Below are positions 9,987-19,297 of a stretch of 64,000 nt of DNA, piece by piece. The stretch is taken from assembly GCF_963667135.1 (NCBI RefSeq), contig NZ_OY762974.1, forward strand, positions 992,001-1,056,000, in the 5' to 3' direction. Position numbers and translations under genes: made by a program. The number at the start of each line of letters is the position of its first letter. Within the stretch, counting starts at the first letter, position 1. Under the pieces are notes generated by a model, which worked only from the letters and a program-made list of their open reading frames with translations, did no database searches and was not told where the DNA came from. This stretch comes from an uncultured Macellibacteroides sp. Its GTDB lineage: Bacteria; Bacteroidota; Bacteroidia; Bacteroidales; Tannerellaceae.

Positions 9987-10772
9987 TTAACAAAAATTTG
10001 TCACTTCTCGCTCACCAGAAAGAATCTGTTGAAGCTCTTCGGCCGACACATTTACACAAAGATTACCTAAGTGTGCAACCGAGATACGACCACGCTCTTC
10101 AGACACTATAATAACAAGCGCATCCGTTTCCAGCGACATTCCCAATCCGGAGCGATGTCTTAGGCCTAATTCTTTGGGAATATTGGCATTTTGAGCTACA
10201 GGCAAAATACAACCGGCCGCTCGTATTTTATTATCAGAAATAATCATTGCCCCATCGTGCAAGGGACTGTTTTTAAAGAAAATATTTTCAATAAGACGGG
10301 CATTAACATCTGCATTAAACATTTCTCCGGTATGCTCGTAAATAGCCAGGTCCATCTCTTTCTCCAGCACAATCAACGCACCGGTTTTCTTTCGGGCCAT
10401 ATTCATACAAGACAACACAACAGGAGCAATATATTTCCCTTCCCGTTCGCCCGTATCTTCTCTGTTAGAGAAAAGCTTGGCCAAAAACTTCCAGCCCTTG
10501 TGAGATCCCAAAGCAAGTAAAAAACGGCGTATTTCATCCTGAAACAAAACAATCAGGACAACAAAACCCACGCTGATAAACTTATCCAGAATAGCCCCCA
10601 TCAAGCGCATTTCCAAAATTTGGGACGTCAGAATCCAAACAACTACAAAAGACACGACTCCACTGAAAATGCCCAATGTCCCCGAAGACTTCATCAATTT
10701 ATATGTCTGATAGAGGAAGAAGGCTACCAGTAATACATCAATGATGTCCTTTATACCAAAATTCATCCACAT
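9987..10772 (-). CDS. cdaA: Diadenylate cyclase (CdaA type)
   Basis: Membrane-bound enzyme that condenses two ATP to cyclic di-AMP, a second messenger for osmotic and cell-wall control. Three N-terminal membrane segments (about residues 5-90) precede a DAC domain with the catalytic DGA motif (PLHDGAMII) and RHR motif (RHRSGLG). The length of 261 aa is typical. The first ATG is used because relatives begin a few residues before NFGIKDIID; a second ATG is two codons on. It starts 1 bp after the folP stop, so the two are coupled, an arrangement common in Bacteroidota. Confidence 0.95.
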   Translation of the reverse strand: MWMNFGIKDIIDVLLVAFFLYQTYKLMKSSGTLGIFSGVVSFVVVWILTSQILEMRLMGAILDKFISVGFVVLIVLFQDEIRRFLLALGSHKGWKFLAKLFSNREDTGEREGKYIAPVVLSCMNMARKKTGALIVLEKEMDLAIYEHTGEMFNADVNARLIENIFFKNSPLHDGAMIISDNKIRAAGCILPVAQNANIPKELGLRHRSGLGMSLETDALVIIVSEERGRISVAHLGNLCVNVSAEELQQILSGEREVTNFC

Positions 10773-10773
10773 A

Positions 10774-11622
10774 CTATTTATGTATATTTGCGAGTTTACT
10801 TACCATACGTACCGTATCAACAGCCTCTTTTACATCATGAACTCTTAAGATATTGGCACCCCTTTGCAATGCAAACGTATTTAATACAGTGGTGCCGTTC
10901 AGACTTTCAGCCGGAGTCAAATTAAGAAACTTATATATCATACTTTTTCTTGAAATTCCAACCAAAAGAGGCATTTCGAATATTTCAAATTCATCCAGAC
11001 GGCTCATCAGCTCGAAGTTCTGATCAAGGGTTTTACTAAATCCAAAACCGGGATCAAGAATAATGTCATTAACACCCAACTGGTTAAGAGTCCGGATTTT
11101 CTCAGAAAAATAAAGCATTACTTCTCCCATAAAATCGGCATATTGAGTCTGCTTCTGCATGGACTGCGGAGTCCCCCGCATATGCATCAATATATAAGGA
11201 ACCTGAAGCTCAGAGACAGTCCGGAACATATCGGCATCCAGCTCACCCCCCGATATATCATTAATGATTGCAACACCATATTTTTCCACACACTCCCGGG
11301 CAATCCCGGCTCTGAATGTATCGACAGAAGTAGTTACCTGCGGATAATGACGGTTAATTATTTCAAGAGCCAGCACAAGTCTTTTCATCTCCTCTTCGGG
11401 AGAAACTTCCTGCGCGTCCGGACGAGAAGAATAGCCACCAATATCGATCATCTTCCCTCCTTCGTCCAGAATTGTTTCAATCCGTTCGGTAATCTCCATT
11501 TCAGTCTGCTTTCTGCTTCCCGAAAAGAATGAATCCGGAGTAATATTTAAAATTCCCATTACTACAGGTTCTTTAAAATCAATAAGAGTTCCCTTGATGT
11601 TTAACGTTTTATTCCTGTTCAT
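10774..11622 (-). CDS. folP: Dihydropteroate synthase
   Basis: Condenses p-aminobenzoate with dihydropterin diphosphate in folate synthesis. The TIM-barrel protein (282 aa) carries the pterin-binding signatures MGILNITPDSFF near residue 24 and DPGFGFSKTLDQN near residue 190. It lies directly upstream of cdaA with 1 bp between them and diverges from murF, the two start codons being about 100 bp apart. Confidence 0.97.
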   Translation of the reverse strand: MNRNKTLNIKGTLIDFKEPVVMGILNITPDSFFSGSRKQTEMEITERIETILDEGGKMIDIGGYSSRPDAQEVSPEEEMKRLVLALEIINRHYPQVTTSVDTFRAGIARECVEKYGVAIINDISGGELDADMFRTVSELQVPYILMHMRGTPQSMQKQTQYADFMGEVMLYFSEKIRTLNQLGVNDIILDPGFGFSKTLDQNFELMSRLDEFEIFEMPLLVGISRKSMIYKFLNLTPAESLNGTTVLNTFALQRGANILRVHDVKEAVDTVRMVSKLANIHK

Positions 11623-11726
11623 GCTATAATTCTCTCTGAAGTTTCAAACAATTTTCCACAAATGTAAGGAAATAATATAATATGCTTTACTTTTGCAACG
11701 CGATAAAATGCTAATCACGTAAGGCT

Positions 11727-13013
11727 ATGAGTATTTCTGAATTGTACGAATTATATCTTCACAATCCAAAAGTTACGACCGACAGTCGTAACTGTTCTTT
11801 GGGTTCAATCTTTTTTGCTTTAAAGGGCGAAAACTTTGACGGAAATCAATATGCATCCAAGGCGCTTCGCTCCGGATGCTCCTATGCTGTGATCGACAAT
11901 CCCGAATATTTCATTGGAGAAAGAACTATTTTGGTTGAAAATGTGCTGAAAGCGCTTCAACAGATTGCCCACAAGCATCGTAAAGCTCTCGGAACGCCCG
12001 TTATCGGGATTACCGGAACAAATGGTAAAACAACAACCAAAGAATTACTTGCCGCCGTTTTATCTACCAAATACAACCTGCTGTATACAGAAGGAAATTT
12101 GAACAACCAGATTGGTGTTCCTTTAACCTTGCTTCGGTTAAATCATCAACATGAGATGGCCGTTATTGAAATGGGAGCCAGTCACCCGGGTGATATAAAG
12201 GAACTTGTTGAAATAGCCTCTCCCAACTTTGGGTTAATAACGAATGTCGGACAGGCTCACCTGGAAGGATTTGGATCATTCGAAGGCGTTATCAAAACCA
12301 AAGGCGAATTATACGACTACATACGGCAGACCAAGGGAAAAATCTTCATCAAAAAAGAAAACGAATACCTTCAGTCCATCGCCAGGGGTATCGAGCAAAT
12401 CAACTATGGGGCAGACGAAAATTCATTTGCTTCCGGCTGCATCGTATCCAGCAGTCCGTTTTTAGTATTCAACTGGAAACAACAAGGAAAAATACATACG
12501 GTAGAAACACATCTGATTGGAGGATATAATGTCGACAATGTACTGGCAGCAGTTGCAATAGGTCGCTATTTCAAAATTCCGGCCGAAAGAATCAGCAGAG
12601 CTATTGCAGCCTACGAGCCCACAAATAACCGTTCGCAGTTCAAAGAAACAGAAAATAACAAGCTGATTATAGATGCTTACAATGCAAATCCAAGCAGCAT
12701 GAAAGTGGCGATAGACAACTTTGCCGCGATGGATGTAACAACACCGAAGGCTGTCATTCTCGGAGATATGCGCGAACTTGGACCATCAAGCGAATTCCTT
12801 CATGCGGAAATTGTAAACCAGATCGAAGCTGCCGGATTAGACAAGGTATACCTTTGCGGCGATCATTTTTCCACCACCGGAACAAACTTTCTGCACTTTA
12901 AATCTATTGATGAATTAATAGCCGAGCTGACCAGCAATCCTCTAAAAGGATATCATATTCTAATAAAAGGATCAAGAGGCATGACGCTTGAGAAAACGCT
13001 TCCGCTACTTTAA
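11727..13013 (+). CDS. murF: UDP-N-acetylmuramoyl-tripeptide--D-alanyl-D-alanine ligase
   Basis: Last cytoplasmic step of peptidoglycan precursor synthesis: it adds D-Ala-D-Ala to the UDP-MurNAc tripeptide. At 428 aa it has the Mur ligase order: N-terminal substrate domain with the TDSRN motif, central ATPase domain with P-loop GITGTNGKTTTKE (about residues 92-104), and C-terminal domain with DAYNANPSSM and GDMRELG. It stands alone here rather than in the mur/fts cluster. TACTTTTG about 35 bp upstream resembles a -7 box. Confidence 0.97.
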   Translation: MSISELYELYLHNPKVTTDSRNCSLGSIFFALKGENFDGNQYASKALRSGCSYAVIDNPEYFIGERTILVENVLKALQQIAHKHRKALGTPVIGITGTNGKTTTKELLAAVLSTKYNLLYTEGNLNNQIGVPLTLLRLNHQHEMAVIEMGASHPGDIKELVEIASPNFGLITNVGQAHLEGFGSFEGVIKTKGELYDYIRQTKGKIFIKKENEYLQSIARGIEQINYGADENSFASGCIVSSSPFLVFNWKQQGKIHTVETHLIGGYNVDNVLAAVAIGRYFKIPAERISRAIAAYEPTNNRSQFKETENNKLIIDAYNANPSSMKVAIDNFAAMDVTTPKAVILGDMRELGPSSEFLHAEIVNQIEAAGLDKVYLCGDHFSTTGTNFLHFKSIDELIAELTSNPLKGYHILIKGSRGMTLEKTLPLL

Positions 13014-13026
13014 ATAGAAATAATAT

Positions 13027-13083
13027 AAACACAATAAAGGGTTGATGGAATGTATTTTACACCATCAACTCTTTATTGTGTTT
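13027..13083. terminator. Long bidirectional terminator between murF and porin-like gene
   Basis: A 22-bp stem (13027-13048 with 13062-13083, one G-U pair) encloses a 13-nt loop and is AT-rich at its base, flanked by A/T runs. It lies between converging genes. Confidence 0.75.
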
Positions 13084-13096
13084 ATAAGTAATATCT

Positions 13097-14338
13097 TTAA
13101 AAGCTATACGAGAACAGCGCAGCCACACGATGATTATCCGCTGCGTGTGTATCAACCACTTTACCTGTTGCTTCCTGAATCGTTCCGTAATCGGCCGAAG
13201 TATACGAATACTCAGCCCCAACAGTAAACTGCTTGAAATTATAGGAAGTCTGGAGACTCACACAATACAACTGATCAATATCCAGCCCCATACCATACAC
13301 CAAAGATGAATTTGCCAACGGTTTGTTGGTTCCTAAGTTTTTGGTATATCCTCCAAAAACTCCAACCTGCCAGGTCTTACCGTAAACAACATTTACCCAA
13401 CTTGTGCTGTGATTAAAGTTTACATATTTATATTCGTTAGTAAGAGGATCGATGGATGAAACACCATAACCACCTAAAGAAAGGGTATGCACATTGTTTT
13501 GACCATAGATGGTTTTAGCGTTCAGCTTCCACCACTCGCTGGTATAACTGGCAAAGGCAGTAACCGAAGCCGACACATTCCGTTCAGAAACCTTATAAGT
13601 AAGGTCCCCCTTCGTCGACTGGGTACGTGGTGCAAGCGTAAGCATATCTACACCTACTCCGGCCAACAGGCCTTTACTTCTATAATCTATTCCGGCATAC
13701 AATTCAGGAACTACAGCATCACGCGAATAATCCATCAACTTAGAACCCTTTGGTCCGCTTGAACGGTACTGATTCTGGAAAACGGTAGCCGCACGCAGAT
13801 TAAACTTGCTAAATTTATAATTATACTGAAACTGAGGACTCCGGTTAAAAGGCTGAAACGGACTTCCGGTATTAAGATTTATTATATTAGGAAGCACATC
13901 GCCAAACAAAGGATGCCAGGTCTGACCCGCCAATAAGGATGCATGTTCCCAGTCAAGTTTGATATAAGCGTGACGTATACGCAAGGTTGTGAAATTGCCC
14001 AGCACAGCTGTCGAAAATCCACCAAAGTCGGTTTCAATCTTAGCACTACTCTTGGCATTCAAAAGCATCGGACCTGTAACATCTAGCCCCAAACGGGTAC
14101 AAAAAATGAAATTGCCTGTATTAGGAACCGAATTTAAATCTTCGCCATTGGCATCAGCCTTTATATCCGACGGATATAAAAAAAATGTACCTTCTACCGA
14201 TTCAACATTGTGGCGGTTATTGTAAAACACATCACCACGCACACGTCCATAAAATTTGTAATTGAAATCTTTTAGTTGAGCAGTTACAGTTACCGATACA
14301 ATCGTAGCCATAATCAGAAGAAATAAAATTCGTTTCAT
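13097..14338 (-). CDS. Porin-like outer membrane beta-barrel protein
   Basis: Predicted outer membrane barrel of 413 aa. A Sec signal peptide (about residues 1-20, ending VTAQ) is followed by amphipathic strands throughout and a C-terminal strand ending in Phe (AALFSYSF). The N-terminal YKFYGRVRGDVFYNNR region and LDWEHASLLAGQTWHPLFGD resemble DcaP-like/porin proteins of Bacteroidota, but I do not recognise a named family with confidence. It has no operon partner: murF converges and the trpB2 gene diverges. Substrate unknown. Confidence 0.78.
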   Translation of the reverse strand: MKRILFLLIMATIVSVTVTAQLKDFNYKFYGRVRGDVFYNNRHNVESVEGTFFLYPSDIKADANGEDLNSVPNTGNFIFCTRLGLDVTGPMLLNAKSSAKIETDFGGFSTAVLGNFTTLRIRHAYIKLDWEHASLLAGQTWHPLFGDVLPNIINLNTGSPFQPFNRSPQFQYNYKFSKFNLRAATVFQNQYRSSGPKGSKLMDYSRDAVVPELYAGIDYRSKGLLAGVGVDMLTLAPRTQSTKGDLTYKVSERNVSASVTAFASYTSEWWKLNAKTIYGQNNVHTLSLGGYGVSSIDPLTNEYKYVNFNHSTSWVNVVYGKTWQVGVFGGYTKNLGTNKPLANSSLVYGMGLDIDQLYCVSLQTSYNFKQFTVGAEYSYTSADYGTIQEATGKVVDTHAADNHRVAALFSYSF

Positions 14339-14500
14339 TATATAATGGGGAAAACTTAGTTACATTGCCTGAATCGGGGGGCAAAGATATACATTTTTCA
14401 TAATATCTAATTTGATAAACGAAATATTATTTGTTACTTTGCTACCAGCTTGTAAGCGCTGAGGTCTAAAAAGTTAACAATGTAAATCATATATAGCAAA

Positions 14501-15865
14501 ATGAGTACAAAAAAATTTTTATTGCAAGAAAGCGAAATACCTACTGCCTGGTATAATATCGTTGCGGACATGAAGACTAAACCTCTTCCTCCGTTAAATC
14601 CTAAAACAAAAGAACCACTTAATCCGGAAGATCTTTACCCATTATTTGCGAAAGAATTGGTTCATCAGGAAATGAATCAAACCGATGCCTGGATAGAAAT
14701 TCCGGAAGAAGTTCGTGATATGTATAAGATATGGCGTCCAACCCCCCTGGTTCGTGCCTACGGTCTTGAAAAAGCGCTTGATACACCCGCACACATCTAC
14801 TTTAAGAACGAAAGTGTAAGTCCGGTTGGTTCACATAAACTAAACTCGGCCATTGCTCAGGCTTACTTCTGCAAAAAGGAAGGGGTTACCAATATTACGA
14901 CCGAAACAGGAGCCGGCCAATGGGGTGCTGCTCTTTCATATGCAGCCCAGGCATTTGGATTGGAACTTGCCGTATATATGGTAAAAGTCAGCTATCACCA
15001 AAAACCATATCGCCGTTCTATTATGCAATCCTACGGAGCCGAAGTTATTGCTTCACCAAGTATGAGTACCCGTGCCGGTCGCGATATCATCACCAAACAT
15101 CCTAACTATCAGGGGAGTTTAGGTACAGCAATTTCTGAAGCAGTCGAACTGGCTATGCAAACGCCTAATTGCAAATACACATTGGGGAGCGTGTTGAATC
15201 ACGTCATGTTACATCAGACAGTTATTGGATTGGAAGCCGAAAAGCAGATGGAAATGGCAGGCGAATACCCTGACATTGTAATTGGTTGCTTTGGAGGTGG
15301 TTCAAACTTCTCAGGTATTTCGTTTCCCTTTCTGCGTCATAAACTGACGGAAGGAAAAGACATCCGTATCATCGCCGCCGAACCAGCATCTTGTCCAAAG
15401 CTGACCCGCGGACAATTCCAGTACGACTTTGGCGACGAAGCCGGCTATACGCCACTTCTTCCTATGTACACATTGGGACACAACTTTGCCCCCGCAAACA
15501 TTCATGCAGGCGGACTTCGTTATCATGGAGCAGGATCAATCGTTAGTCAGCTGAAAAAAGACAACCTGATGGAAGCGGTAGACATCAAACAAATGGATAC
15601 TTTCAAGGCTGCGTTGCTTTTTGCAAAGACCGAAGGAATCATTCCTGCGCCCGAATCATCGCATGCCATTGCAGCAGCTATAAATGAAGCGTTGGTTTGT
15701 AAAGAAGAAGGAAAGCAGAAAACAATTCTGTTCAACCTATCCGGACATGGACTAATCGATATGGCAGCCTACGATCAGTATTTATCAGGAGATCTTAGCA
15801 ACCATGAATTATCGGACGAAGAAATAAGTCAGAACCTTGACCAACTTGAACAGATTATCAAATAA
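14501..15865 (+). CDS. trpB: TrpB-like pyridoxal-phosphate enzyme (TrpB2 type)
   Basis: Beta subunit-like tryptophan synthase (indole + serine to tryptophan) of the longer TrpB2 class. It has 454 aa against about 400 for TrpB1, including the N-terminal extension and the PRPTPL-like segment WRPTPLVRAYGLE. The PLP lysine lies in VSPVGSHKLNSA near residue 112, and the phosphate-binding glycines in CFGGGSNFSG near residue 265. No trpA is adjacent; TrpB2 proteins often act without TrpA, for indole salvage or as a serine deaminase. It is monocistronic with its own terminator. Confidence 0.92.
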   Translation: MSTKKFLLQESEIPTAWYNIVADMKTKPLPPLNPKTKEPLNPEDLYPLFAKELVHQEMNQTDAWIEIPEEVRDMYKIWRPTPLVRAYGLEKALDTPAHIYFKNESVSPVGSHKLNSAIAQAYFCKKEGVTNITTETGAGQWGAALSYAAQAFGLELAVYMVKVSYHQKPYRRSIMQSYGAEVIASPSMSTRAGRDIITKHPNYQGSLGTAISEAVELAMQTPNCKYTLGSVLNHVMLHQTVIGLEAEKQMEMAGEYPDIVIGCFGGGSNFSGISFPFLRHKLTEGKDIRIIAAEPASCPKLTRGQFQYDFGDEAGYTPLLPMYTLGHNFAPANIHAGGLRYHGAGSIVSQLKKDNLMEAVDIKQMDTFKAALLFAKTEGIIPAPESSHAIAAAINEALVCKEEGKQKTILFNLSGHGLIDMAAYDQYLSGDLSNHELSDEEISQNLDQLEQIIK

Positions 15866-15881
15866 GAATAAAGGATCAAAT

Positions 15882-15920
15882 AAAAAAGCTTTAAGGATTT
15901 CTCCTTAAAGCTTTTTTTTT
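15882..15920 (+). terminator. Terminator after trpB2
   Basis: A perfect 13-bp stem (15885-15897 with 15902-15914), 4-nt loop TTTC and a T-run. Confidence 0.88.
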
Positions 15921-15942
15921 GGTGTGTGTGTGTATATATAAG
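15921..15942. repeat. Short GT/AT dinucleotide run
   Basis: About six GT units followed by about four AT units directly after the trpB2 terminator. It lies outside coding sequence; the only possible effect would be length variation. Confidence 0.6.
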
Positions 15943-15949
15943 TCAAATA

Positions 15950-16360
15950 TTAAGAGAATATTGAATCGTAAGCAGATGCCGGAGTAACCAGCTGTTGCTT
16001 ATTAAAGCTAAAGTCTTTTTTCTTTTTATCCCACATTCCGTATACCGAATTAATTTCGCCAGTTTCCTGGTTATACTGATATGATATAAGATAATAAGGA
16101 TCCCAGTTTTCCGTACTCTTATTCCAGCGGTAAGCCTTCTTTTCAGACACTTTACCTGCCTCGTTGTAAGAGAATTCATACTTCACCTCTTTATTTAGCA
16201 AACCTTCTTCCTGAAGGAATACTACTTTGGAGACAATCTTGCCATCTACTTCTTTCGTATCATATAAATAGTTACGGGGAGAAGTTGCCGAAGCAAACAA
16301 ACCAAAAGCAAAAACAATTACTAAAGCAAAGATGCTTTTTCTCAAAATAGATGTTTTCAT
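15950..16360 (-). CDS. DUF3836-like secreted protein
   Basis: Small exported protein of unknown function. The ATG at 16360 (MKTSILRKS) is chosen over the upstream in-frame ATG because it gives a clean Sec signal peptide (residues 1-26, cut near ASA). The mature part resembles the DUF3836 family of Bacteroidales, with YDTKEVDGKIVSKVVFL, then SYNEAGKVSEKKAYRW, then a YQYNQETGEINSVYGMWD repeat-like hairpin. It has 136 aa in this form and no operon partner. Confidence 0.75.
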   Translation of the reverse strand: MKTSILRKSIFALVIVFAFGLFASATSPRNYLYDTKEVDGKIVSKVVFLQEEGLLNKEVKYEFSYNEAGKVSEKKAYRWNKSTENWDPYYLISYQYNQETGEINSVYGMWDKKKKDFSFNKQQLVTPASAYDSIFS

Positions 16361-16586
16361 AAAAATTATCATTACTAAGTTTACCAACAAAATGATATGC
16401 AAATCTCCGTATAAAAGTTGAATTATCCAACTTTGGTTTACATTTTGTCAGCACAATTTCAATATTTAACTTTTGATAAGAAATACACCTATTTAATTTT
16501 AACGCTTAACTTACGATTTGTAAGCAATATATTAAAATACTAAATAAAACATCCTTTTAGCCCTTTAAAAACTAAGATTTATTCAC

Positions 16587-17258
16587 TTACGATTTTTCAT
16601 GAAATTCATCAACCGTATAATTCAAAAAGCGGTTTAGAGGAAGTAACTTCTGAAATTCGGCTATTGCACGGTCAATCCAGTCTTCTCCAGCGAAAAAAGA
16701 TTCGGGTTTAACACTTGCCACGCAAAAATCTTTATGTTTCAAAATGTCACCATAAGGCATATCTGCCGGAAAACCCACAGGCATTCGTTTTAGCAGCTCC
16801 CCTTCCAGCTCCGGGAAAGAATCCTTAAAGGTAGGATCGTTCAAAATGCCTGCAAATTCATCCATATGATCATAAATATCCTTACGCAGCATTTTGAGTA
16901 ACTTAGGCTCCGGGCACCAGATTCCGCCGGACAACATACAGTTTCCCAGTTCGATATGAATATAGTAACCTCCACGGTCGCTCGACCTGCCCCCTCGGGC
17001 AATATACGCGGCAAAATGATTTTTGTATGGAAGTTTGTTGGGAGAAAAACGAATATCCCGGTAAATACGGAAGAGACAATCTTTGGCTTCCATTCCGGAT
17101 ACTTCGGGATCAAAAAGGGAAATACGATCTATTAATTTCTGCACATCCTGAATAAACAGCTGGCGTAATCCATCGTAACGCTCTTTGTTTTCCTGAAACC
17201 AAACCCGGTTATTGTTTTTTTGCAGTTCACTAAGAAAAGAAATTATATCCGATACCAT
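16587..17258 (-). CDS. DUF2461 family protein
   Basis: Conserved cytoplasmic protein of 223 aa in the DUF2461/TIGR02453 family, with no known activity. Family features visible are FLSELQKNNNRVWFQENKERYD at the N-terminus, FRIYRDIRFSPNKLPYKNHFAAYI near residue 65 and GGYYIHIELGNCMLSGGIW near residue 97. It lies alone between the DUF3836-like gene and the M56 gene, both in the same direction but over 150 bp away. Confidence 0.9.
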   Translation of the reverse strand: MVSDIISFLSELQKNNNRVWFQENKERYDGLRQLFIQDVQKLIDRISLFDPEVSGMEAKDCLFRIYRDIRFSPNKLPYKNHFAAYIARGGRSSDRGGYYIHIELGNCMLSGGIWCPEPKLLKMLRKDIYDHMDEFAGILNDPTFKDSFPELEGELLKRMPVGFPADMPYGDILKHKDFCVASVKPESFFAGEDWIDRAIAEFQKLLPLNRFLNYTVDEFHEKS

Positions 17259-17421
17259 AATATGAAGTATTTATTGCTTCAAAGATATAAATAAATAAAA
17301 CACAAGAGCCGTGCGGAACAAGACTCTTGTGTTAATTACATCCGGCTATCCTTTAAGACACACCGTATAGATACCAATCAGAATAAAGAGTTAAAAGTAA
17401 GGAATAGTCAATATAAGTGCT

Positions 17422-18807
17422 TTATTGCAATCTAAAAGTAATAGGCACCGTATAACGTACATTAGCTGGTTTCCCGTCTTGTTTTCCGGGTTGCCATACA
17501 GGCATCAAAGAGATAACCCTCAATGCTTCCGCATCCAGTAAGGGTGAAACACCGCGAAGAATTTCAGGATCGACTATATTACCTTTTTTATCCACAGTAA
17601 ATGAAGCAATAACCCGTCCTTGCGTACCAGTCTTCTGATCTTCGACCGGATATTTTATATTTTTGGCAAGAAACTGTAACAGTGCTTTATCGCCACCCGG
17701 AAACATGGGCATCACATCAACAACAGTAAGGACTTCCTCTCCATTGAGCATTCTGGGTTTTTCTTCCTTAATAGGGAGTTGACCTTTCTTTACGGCTTTT
17801 TTCTGAGGTTGGGCAACTTTTTTCTGTTGGTTTGCAGCCTGTTGTTGATCTGCCGGGGCATAACCTGTAACAACAATTTCGGACATTAGCGTATCTCTTG
17901 GCTGGGAGTCAGTAGGAGTAATACTGGCCACAGCGTTCATATTACTTACTAACATCAATGTGGCGGCTAAAGGGACAAACAACAGATACTTTGTTCTGCC
18001 GATGTCGTGCGAACGTTTTTTATTCATCATACGAATTCTGTTTTTAAGGGGTAAGACATTAAAACTATTATATAAATTTGCTGCAGCCTTTTGATTGGCA
18101 AGCCCTAACAGATGATACTGATAGCTCTTGCGGTCGTGTCCGTTTAAAATCACCGTCTGGTCAGCCAGGTATTCAAGGTTTTGGCGGACTTCACGTTTCA
18201 GAAGCCAGACAAACGGATTGATCCAGCACACAATCGTTAACAACTCACCCAGCATAACATCCAGGGAATGATACTGTCTTGCATGTGTTTGTTCGTGTGT
18301 AAGTATTTCTTCCAGTTCTTTTTCCGAATGAGACTGTGGATGAACAAAAACCAACTGAAAGAAAGAGAAAGGGCCGGCTTGTTCGTTCAGTAAATGCACT
18401 TTTGATCCATTAATCCAGGTGGTTTTACAGCGGAAAGACATCAGTAAAATACTTCCCAGCTGAACCAGAAAACGAATTCCAAGTAGTACAACTCCAGACC
18501 AGTAAGCAATGAGAAGTAAATCCGTAATCAAATCTTTTGCCTGTACGGCAGGAGTTTTACTTGCGTTAACAAAAACTTCGGGTAGCATGGCCACATACAG
18601 GGTGGCTGCTTCTGTTACCGGTTTATATTCTTTCACCCATCCACTGATATCCAGCAAAGGGTACAAGACAGCCATTAGCAGGAAAGTCTGTAGCATCCCC
18701 CTTCTTAAATTGAAGAAAGTGTCACTGTAGAAAAACAGCCGGTAAAAAGCGTAAAAAAGCACCAAGGCTATATTTACCTTCAAAAAGTAAATGAATTCAG
18801 GGTACAT
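17422..18807 (-). CDS. M56 (BlaR1/MecR1-like) metallopeptidase fused to a TonB C-terminal domain
   Basis: Membrane signal-transducing peptidase. Four membrane segments (about residues 10-30, 38-55, 92-125 and 270-290) surround a cytoplasmic zinc peptidase domain with HEQTH (His171, Glu172, His175). In BlaR1/MecR1 systems this domain triggers cleavage of the paired BlaI-type repressor, encoded 19 bp upstream here. Instead of a penicillin-sensing domain, the periplasmic C-terminus (about 370-461) is a TonB C-terminal domain (GRVIASFTVDKKGNIVDPEILRG, then VRYTVPITFRLQ) after a Lys/Gln/Pro-rich linker. So the signal is probably not a beta-lactam. Confidence 0.9.
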   Translation of the reverse strand: MYPEFIYFLKVNIALVLFYAFYRLFFYSDTFFNLRRGMLQTFLLMAVLYPLLDISGWVKEYKPVTEAATLYVAMLPEVFVNASKTPAVQAKDLITDLLLIAYWSGVVLLGIRFLVQLGSILLMSFRCKTTWINGSKVHLLNEQAGPFSFFQLVFVHPQSHSEKELEEILTHEQTHARQYHSLDVMLGELLTIVCWINPFVWLLKREVRQNLEYLADQTVILNGHDRKSYQYHLLGLANQKAAANLYNSFNVLPLKNRIRMMNKKRSHDIGRTKYLLFVPLAATLMLVSNMNAVASITPTDSQPRDTLMSEIVVTGYAPADQQQAANQQKKVAQPQKKAVKKGQLPIKEEKPRMLNGEEVLTVVDVMPMFPGGDKALLQFLAKNIKYPVEDQKTGTQGRVIASFTVDKKGNIVDPEILRGVSPLLDAEALRVISLMPVWQPGKQDGKPANVRYTVPITFRLQ

Positions 18808-18826
18808 AGGTTAACTTATTTAAAGG

Positions 18827-19195
18827 TTACTCTTTTCCTTTTTCGATCATATCAATAACCTCTTTCAGGTCGTCTGCCGATAATTTCTGCTCTTTGGCAA
18901 AAAAGGACACCAACTCCTTATAGGAGTTTTCGAAGTAATTGCTCACAACACCACTCATAAACATACGTTTATATTCTGCTTCGGACACAAGTGGATTATA
19001 TTCGTACGTATTGCCATATCGTTTGGCTTTAACATACTTCTTACGTTCCAGATTTTTGACTATCGAAGCCAGTGTAGTATAAGGAGGTTTCGGATCGTCG
19101 TATTTCGACAGTATATCCTTTACGAAACAAGGAGCTGTTTGCCATATATAGAGCATCGCTTCCTCTTCCTGCATGGTTAATCTTTCCATATTCAT
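18827..19195 (-). CDS. BlaI/MecI/CopY family transcriptional repressor
   Basis: Winged-helix repressor of 122 aa, first gene of the operon with the M56-TonB protein. The family pattern is clear: LTMQEEEAMLYIWQT at the start, PPYTTLASIVKNLERKKYVKAKRYGNTYEYNPLV in the recognition-helix and wing region, and a C-terminal dimerisation helix pair. It is expected to be inactivated by cleavage. An inverted repeat overlapping its own promoter (19199-19240) suggests autoregulation. Confidence 0.94.
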   Translation of the reverse strand: MNMERLTMQEEEAMLYIWQTAPCFVKDILSKYDDPKPPYTTLASIVKNLERKKYVKAKRYGNTYEYNPLVSEAEYKRMFMSGVVSNYFENSYKELVSFFAKEQKLSADDLKEVIDMIEKGKE

Positions 19196-19198
19196 TAT

Positions 19199-19244
19199 TT
19201 ATTACGATTACTTCGCAAATCTACGTATATTTCGTAATAAACAA
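19199..19244 (-). promoter_or_regulatory. blaI promoter with overlapping inverted-repeat operator
   Basis: On the minus strand TTG (19242-19244) lies 18 bp from TAGATTTG (19216-19223), a Bacteroidota-type promoter. Perfect 9-bp inverted arms TTATTACGA (19199-19207) and TCGTAATAA (19232-19240) straddle the -7 box, the right placement for repression by the BlaI-type protein. Confidence 0.5.
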
Positions 19245-19297
19245 TATATAAGATGTATAAATAGTGTTAATAACTAAAAAGAATATACTAAAGAAGC

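Noticed and set aside
15921-15942. GT/AT run as a phase-variation tract
   Set aside because: It is outside coding sequence and after a terminator, so length change would have no evident effect.
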